A stretch of DNA of 64,000 bases from Streptomyces sp. CB03234. GTDB lineage: Bacteria > Actinomycetota > Actinomycetes > Streptomycetales > Streptomycetaceae. Where the stretch lies: NCBI RefSeq assembly GCF_001905885.1, contig NZ_LIYH01000001.1, forward strand, positions 808,169 to 872,168. Direction: 5' to 3'. Made by a program: the position numbers and the translations under genes. The notes under the pieces were generated by a model. It did no database searches. It saw only the letters and a list, made by a program, of their open reading frames with translations, and was not told the origin of the DNA. Below are positions 60,028-64,000 of the stretch, piece by piece (position 1 is the stretch's first letter; each line of letters begins with the position of its first letter).

Positions 60028-61897
60028 CCGCCGACGGGTCCGCCCCGTCCCAGTGGCCGACGAGGTCCCGGTAGAGCGCGGAGCCGGCCATCAGCTCGTC
60101 GTGGGTGCCGAGGCTGACCCGCGTACCGTCCATGACCAGGACCCGGTCTGCCCGCAGCGCGGAGCTGATGCGGTGGGCGACGACCATCAGGGTGCCGGGG
60201 CCGCGGGCGAAGGCCTCTTCGGCGACCGCCTCGGCGACCGGGTCGAGGTGGCACGTCGCCTCGTCCAGCAGGGCCAGTCGCGGCGCCGGGAGGAGGGCCC
60301 GGGCCAGGGCGATGAGCTGACGCTCGCCGGCCGACAGCTCCCGCGGGTCCAGCGGCGTGTCGTAGCCGCCCAGTTTCTCCACGAGCGCTGCGGCCCCGAC
60401 GGCGCGGACGGCCGACTCCACCTCCGCGGGGGCGGCGCCGGGGGCGAGGTAGGTGAGGTTCTCCCGGAGGGTGCCGGCGAAGACGTACGCCTCCTGCGGG
60501 ATCAGCACGCGGTGCCGGGCCAGGTCCTCGCCGTCCAGCGCCAGGACCGGTACGCCGCCGAGGCGGATCTGCCCGGCCTGCGGGGCGAGGACCCCCGCGG
60601 TCAGCGCGGCGAGGGTGGACTTTCCGGCGCCGCTCGGGCCGACCACGGCGAGGTGTTCGCCGGGGCGCAGGTCCAGGTCGAGATCCTGGACCACCGGCTC
60701 GGCGGACCGGGCGTACCTGAAGGTGACCCCGTGGAGCTCGACGCGGGAGTCGCGCGGGCGCGCCGGGCGCGCCGGGTGCGCCGGGTGCGACGGGGGAGCG
60801 CCCGGTGGCGGTACGGGTGGGCTCCGGTCGGGCTCAGGGGCGCGCTCCGGGACGGCGCCGGGCTCGGCCCCGGGCTCGGCCCCGGGCTCGGGCTCGGGCT
60901 CGGGCTCCGGCCCTGGGCCGGACGGCGGCAGGGCCGGAGCGGGCGCGCCGGGGGCGACCTCCGCGATCCGGCCGATGGTCACCAGCAGCCACAGCCCGCT
61001 GCTCCCGAGTTCCTGGACGAAGTTCTGCAGGGCCGGGCTCAGGCTCTGCGACACGTAGGTGAGCGCTCCCAGGATCGCTCCCGCCGTCACGCCGTTGCGT
61101 ACGAGCCAGGGCGCCCCGGCCAGGATGAGGACGAGCGGTACCCAGCCGCCGATGCCCAGGGCGGCGGTCCGCAGCGCGGTGAGCCGGGCGAGGGCCCTGG
61201 TGGCCCGGGCCGCGTCGTCGACCTGGGCCCCGGTCCGTGCGCGGACGCGCTCGTCGGCACCGCAGGCGATCACGTCCCGCAGCCCGCCGGTCACCGCGCT
61301 CGCGGTCTCCGAGATGCGCTCGTTGGCCAGGATGACGGCCCGCTGCCTCGCGACCATCGCCCGGAGTGCCGCCAGGAACAGCCCGAGCCCGAGGAGGAGC
61401 GGCGGCAGGACCAGGACGAGGAAGGCGGGGTCCAGGGTCGCCAGGCCCAGCAGCACGGTCACCGCCGTGACCAGGAAGCCCTGGACGAACATCACGACCG
61501 CCCCGTACGCCTCACGGGCGATCTCCACGTGCTCGGTCAGGCGGGCCACGCCGGCGGTGTCGGCGGCCCCGCCCAGCCGCGTCGAGCGGTCCAGCGTGCC
61601 GGTGGTCACGAGGGTGACCAGCTCGTCCCGGAACGGTTCGATCAGCGCGGCGAGTCCCAGGACGGCGTGCCGGGTCCCCCACGCCCCGACGATGAAGGCG
61701 CCCGCCAGCAGCCCCAGCCAGGCGAAGCCGACACCGGGCCGGCCGGCGAGGAAGCCCTGGTCGACCGCGCGGGCCACGGCGAGGCCGGACAGGAAGGCCG
61801 GCACGGCCTGCACCAGCGACCAGCCCGTCAGCCGCAGGTACTCGCGGCGGCGCCGGCGGAGTGAGGCGCGCAGGAGGTCGCCGGGCCGCCCCTTCAC
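59957..61897 (-). CDS. ABC exporter subunit with canonical ATP site (RamA/AmfA-AmfB-like)
   Basis: This 646-residue half-transporter has six transmembrane helices (for example VQAVPAFLSGLAVARAVDQGFL and GFLVTAVTVLLGLATLDPAFLVLVLPPLLLGLGLFL). A long Pro/Glu/Ala linker (PEPEPEPEPGAEPGAEPGA) precedes the nucleotide-binding domain. That domain has Walker A VGPSGAGKSTLAAL, signature LSAGERQLIALARAL and Walker B LALLDEATCHLD with catalytic Glu. The GTG overlaps the upstream subunit's stop (GTGA) with GGGAGG before it. It likely pairs with the next-listed subunit to export the lanthipeptide encoded at the right edge. The repeat-like linker (about residues 325-380) is unusual for the family. Confidence 0.87.
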   Translation of the reverse strand: MKGRPGDLLRASLRRRRREYLRLTGWSLVQAVPAFLSGLAVARAVDQGFLAGRPGVGFAWLGLLAGAFIVGAWGTRHAVLGLAALIEPFRDELVTLVTTGTLDRSTRLGGAADTAGVARLTEHVEIAREAYGAVVMFVQGFLVTAVTVLLGLATLDPAFLVLVLPPLLLGLGLFLAALRAMVARQRAVILANERISETASAVTGGLRDVIACGADERVRARTGAQVDDAARATRALARLTALRTAALGIGGWVPLVLILAGAPWLVRNGVTAGAILGALTYVSQSLSPALQNFVQELGSSGLWLLVTIGRIAEVAPGAPAPALPPSGPGPEPEPEPEPGAEPGAEPGAVPERAPEPDRSPPVPPPGAPPSHPAHPARPARPRDSRVELHGVTFRYARSAEPVVQDLDLDLRPGEHLAVVGPSGAGKSTLAALTAGVLAPQAGQIRLGGVPVLALDGEDLARHRVLIPQEAYVFAGTLRENLTYLAPGAAPAEVESAVRAVGAAALVEKLGGYDTPLDPRELSAGERQLIALARALLPAPRLALLDEATCHLDPVAEAVAEEAFARGPGTLMVVAHRISSALRADRVLVMDGTRVSLGTHDELMAGSALYRDLVGHWDGADPSAVTPSPTPALSGSRRSCSAPRLSW

Positions 61898-63627
61898 CGC
61901 GTACCTCCCACGTCCGCGGTCTGCGGCACCCGCCCGGCAGCGGCGTCCGCCTGGAACGCGGCCCGGTAGTCGGGGTCCGCCCACAGGTCCCGGTGCCGCC
62001 CCCGCGCGCGAACGCCGCCGTCCGCGAGCCAGATCACCAGTTCGGCCCGGGCGGCGGTGGAGGCCCGGTGCGTGACGATGAGCCGGGTACGGTCGGCGAG
62101 GGCGCCGGTCAGCACCTGGCTGATGTGGTGCTCGGTCACGGTGTCGAGGCTGGCGGCGACGTCGTCGAGGACGAGCACCCGCCCGGCCTGGGTGAACGCC
62201 CGGGCGAGCCCCACGCGTTGCGCCTCCCCGCCGGAGATCGGGGCGTCGGCGAGCCGGGTGTCGTAGCCGGCGGGCATGTGCCGGATGAACGCGTCCGCCC
62301 GCGCGGCGGTGGCGTGCGCCACCAGCTCCTCCGTGGCCGGGGTACGAGGGCCGAAGCCGATCGCGTCGGCGAAGGTCTCACCCAGCAGTACGGGGCGTTC
62401 GAAGCCGTACCCCACCGCCCGCCGCAGCTCACCCCGGTCCACGCGGCGCAGCGGCACGCCGTCCAGCAGCACCTCGCCCTCGTCGGGGTCGACGAGACGC
62501 CCGGCCAGCGCGGCCAGCAGCGACTTGCCCGACCCCGAACGCCCCACGACGGCGACCAGGGCGCCTCCCGGCACGGTCAGGTCGAGGTCCTCCAGGACGG
62601 TGTCGCCCCCCGCGCGTACCGTGACGCCCCGGAACTCCAGCCGCCCCCGGCCGTCGGGCAGGTGCTCGGAGCCGTACTCCACGGGCGGTTCGGCGAACAC
62701 CTCGGCGAGCCGCCCGGCCGTCGCACGTGCCTGGACGAGTTGATTGAGCGTACCCACCACCGAGCCGATGCCGGTGGCCATGACCACGTACTGACTGGCC
62801 GCGAGCACCTCTCCGGGCGTGATGCGCCCGCGGGCGAGCTCCAGACCGGCCACGGCGATCACGGCGACCATGACCAGCGGGACGACGAGATCCTCCCGGG
62901 CCGACATCCGGGCGAGGGAACGCCACATCCCCATGCCGTGCCGGTGCAGCTCCGGCAGCGGGGCGAGCACGCGGCGCGCCTCGCGGTCCACGGTCTTCGC
63001 CGCGGCGATCGTGCGGCTTCCGGTCAGGGCGTCGGTGAGCCGTGCCGCGATCCTTCCCTGCGTGTCGAAGTAGCGTTCGTTGAGGTCGGAGATGTCGCGG
63101 ATGAAGGCGCGGACCAGAGGCGCCAGGACGGGCAGACCGACGAGGAAGGTGAGGCAGAGCCACGGGTCGATCAGCGCCAGGGCGACGATGGCGCCGATCG
63201 GGGGAACGAGATTCATGAAGGCCCACACCACGCCCGATGCGACCCGCCCCGTCTCGGAGGTGTTGCCCACGAGCCGGCTCACCAGGTCGCCGGAGTCGAA
63301 CCGTCGGGTGGCGCGGGTGCCCAGCGCGAGGATGTGCCGCAGCAGCGTGTGGCGCAGCCACGCGGTGGAGCGGGCCTCGGTCACCTCGCCCACGTAGTCG
63401 TCCAGCGCGTCGGCGGCCACCAGGACGAAGATCAGCGCGGCGCTGAGGGCGAGCCAGCGGGCCGCGTCCTGGTCGCCGAGCACGGCGTCGAGGGTGCGGC
63501 CCATGACGGCGGGCAGCACGACTCCGGCACCGCTGATCAGCAACGACGTGACCAGCATGACCCCCAGCCAGGGGCCGCCCCGTCGGGCTGCCGCCAGCAG
63601 CAGGCGGTCCGCGGCGCGTCGGTCCAC
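61894..63627 (-). CDS. ABC exporter subunit with degenerate Walker B (RamB/AmfB-like)
   Basis: This 577-residue half-transporter has six transmembrane helices (LGVMLVTSLLISGAGVVLPAVMG onward). The nucleotide-binding domain has Walker A VVGRSGSGKSLLAAL, signature ISGGEAQRVGLARA and Walker B VLVLDDVAASLD. The catalytic Glu is replaced by Asp and the H-loop is IVTHRAST. With the partner subunit this gives a heterodimer with one consensus and one degenerate ATP site. The GTG at 63627 has GGAGGAG seven bases upstream. The frame runs on to 63744, inside tandem repeats, which I reject as coding. It lies 245 nt downstream of the precursor peptide gene. Confidence 0.87.
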   Translation of the reverse strand: MDRRAADRLLLAAARRGGPWLGVMLVTSLLISGAGVVLPAVMGRTLDAVLGDQDAARWLALSAALIFVLVAADALDDYVGEVTEARSTAWLRHTLLRHILALGTRATRRFDSGDLVSRLVGNTSETGRVASGVVWAFMNLVPPIGAIVALALIDPWLCLTFLVGLPVLAPLVRAFIRDISDLNERYFDTQGRIAARLTDALTGSRTIAAAKTVDREARRVLAPLPELHRHGMGMWRSLARMSAREDLVVPLVMVAVIAVAGLELARGRITPGEVLAASQYVVMATGIGSVVGTLNQLVQARATAGRLAEVFAEPPVEYGSEHLPDGRGRLEFRGVTVRAGGDTVLEDLDLTVPGGALVAVVGRSGSGKSLLAALAGRLVDPDEGEVLLDGVPLRRVDRGELRRAVGYGFERPVLLGETFADAIGFGPRTPATEELVAHATAARADAFIRHMPAGYDTRLADAPISGGEAQRVGLARAFTQAGRVLVLDDVAASLDTVTEHHISQVLTGALADRTRLIVTHRASTAARAELVIWLADGGVRARGRHRDLWADPDYRAAFQADAAAGRVPQTADVGGTR

Positions 63628-63738
63628 GGGCTTCTCCTCCCGGTCGTCTGCCGTCGTGCGAGCTACGGGCCGCCGCGATCCTCGCGGGGACGGGTTGCCC
63701 GGTGGTCGCGGGGCCGGTCGCGGGTCCTCCGCGGAACC

Positions 63739-63833
63739 GGTCACGCGGTGCTCACGGAACCGGTCACGCGGTGCTCACGGAACCGGTCACGCGGTGCTCA
63801 CGGGGCCGGTCACGCGGTGCTCACGGGGCCGGT
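63739..63833. repeat. 23-bp tandem repeats between precursor peptide and exporter genes
   Basis: The unit GGTCACGCGGTGCTCACGGR followed by RCC begins at 63739, 63762, 63785 and 63808, with a fifth partial copy (GGTACGG) at 63831. Early copies carry GGAACC and later ones GGGGCC. They occupy the operon spacer upstream of the exporter start. Confidence 0.9.
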
Positions 63834-63835
63834 AC

Positions 63836-63863
63836 GGCGGGGACGCCCGGAGGCGTCCCCGCC
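63836..63863 (-). terminator. Terminator/attenuator directly after the precursor peptide gene
   Basis: GGCGGGGACGCC and GGCGTCCCCGCC form a perfect 12-bp stem with a four-base loop, eight nt beyond the precursor stop on the minus strand. Partial termination here would yield more precursor than exporter transcript. Confidence 0.85.
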
Positions 63864-63871
63864 CCTTTCGG

Positions 63872-64000
63872 TCACAGCCTCACGCGCACCTTGATGAGCT
63901 TGCCGACTTTCACCCTGACGGCGATGCCGCCACGGCAGCTGGCCGACGAGTTCGAGCCGTGCGCCGCGGTTTCCGCGTCCGGCATGTCGAGGCCTTGCAG
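63872..64000 (-). CDS. Class III lanthipeptide precursor, SapB/AmfS-like position, N-terminus cut by window edge
   Basis: The last 42 residues are visible. They begin LQGLDMPDAETAAHG, the LQ-containing leader segment of class III (RamS/AmfS-type) precursors. The core SNSSASC offers a Ser-x-x-Ser-x-x-Cys arrangement suited to a labionin ring. The tail GGIAVRVKVGKLIKVRVRL is strongly cationic and alternates with hydrophobic residues, unlike SapB, which has two rings and no such tail. The gene is followed by an attenuator hairpin, a two-subunit exporter and a RamR-like regulator. The lanthionine synthetase gene is expected just beyond the window. The start codon is not visible. Confidence 0.75.
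   Translation of the reverse strand: MQGLDMPDAETAAHGSNSSASCRGGIAVRVKVGKLIKVRVRL

Overview
The window is high-GC actinobacterial chromosome with dense genes, heavy use of GTG starts, 4-nt GTGA/ATGA overlaps and strong GGAGG-type ribosome binding sites. Gene families such as SCO2322, SapB/AmfS-type lanthipeptide export and DUF2690, plus the overall gene content, point to Streptomyces. No tRNA, rRNA operon, insertion sequence, prophage or CRISPR array was seen. It reads as a housekeeping arm with scattered catabolic and accessory modules.

Layout. 0-12.3 kb: a flavoprotein cut by the left edge, a PhoD phosphatase, a secreted HNH nuclease, a FetB-like permease, a yybP-ykoY (manganese) riboswitch driving a GDT1-family exporter, a HAD phosphatase, a peptidoglycan-binding membrane protein, an MFS pump with a C-terminal winged-helix extension, two co-translated proteins sharing a domain, and an O-methyltransferase. 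12.3-15.8 kb: a PNPOx-fold protein and a divergent CYP125/FadA5 pair. 15.9-22.5 kb: a lytic transglycosylase, then a five-gene operon under a cobalamin riboswitch. It encodes two surface-anchored proteins and a complete ECF transporter (T, fused A-A', S). 22.5-27 kb: an MBL hydrolase, an aldehyde dehydrogenase-ferredoxin pair, a lipoprotein and KstR. 27-34.6 kb: a glycosyltransferase-methyltransferase-toroid operon, envelope proteins, an Rv3520c-type F420 oxidoreductase and an amidase. 34.6-36.8 kb: a gene-free island of inverted and hairpin repeats. 36.8-44 kb: a methyltransferase, an MFS pump, a small Tudor-like protein, a MaoC hydratase-alcohol dehydrogenase-SDR operon and conserved unknowns. 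44.7-48.6 kb: a Nif3, zinc-ribbon, RNase H/phosphatase and GNAT operon. 48.8-54.7 kb: KDPG aldolase, YaaA, RNB ribonuclease, MerR, Uma2 and rnpB. 54.7-59.2 kb: a sigma factor with its partner and two coupled membrane-bound XRE regulators. 59.4-64 kb: most of a class III lanthipeptide (ram/amf-like) cluster, with regulator, two-subunit exporter, terminator-like attenuator and precursor peptide cut by the right edge.

How genes fit together. KstR, CYP125, FadA5, the ferredoxin, the MaoC hydratase, the SDR and the F420 oxidoreductase resemble the mycobacterial steroid side-chain degradation set. Here they lie in separate units. Three of the units carry KstR-like boxes, and four carry a second shared palindrome, TCTGA-N7-TCAGR, whose regulator is not apparent. 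The cobalamin operon pairs the importer with an alpha/alpha-toroid protein and a second anchored protein. Together these resemble the two halves of eukaryotic intrinsic factor/transcobalamin, which is the most interesting functional hypothesis apart from the unusual cationic lanthipeptide precursor at the right edge.

All calls come from reading the sequence and from recollection of protein and RNA families. No database search was run.
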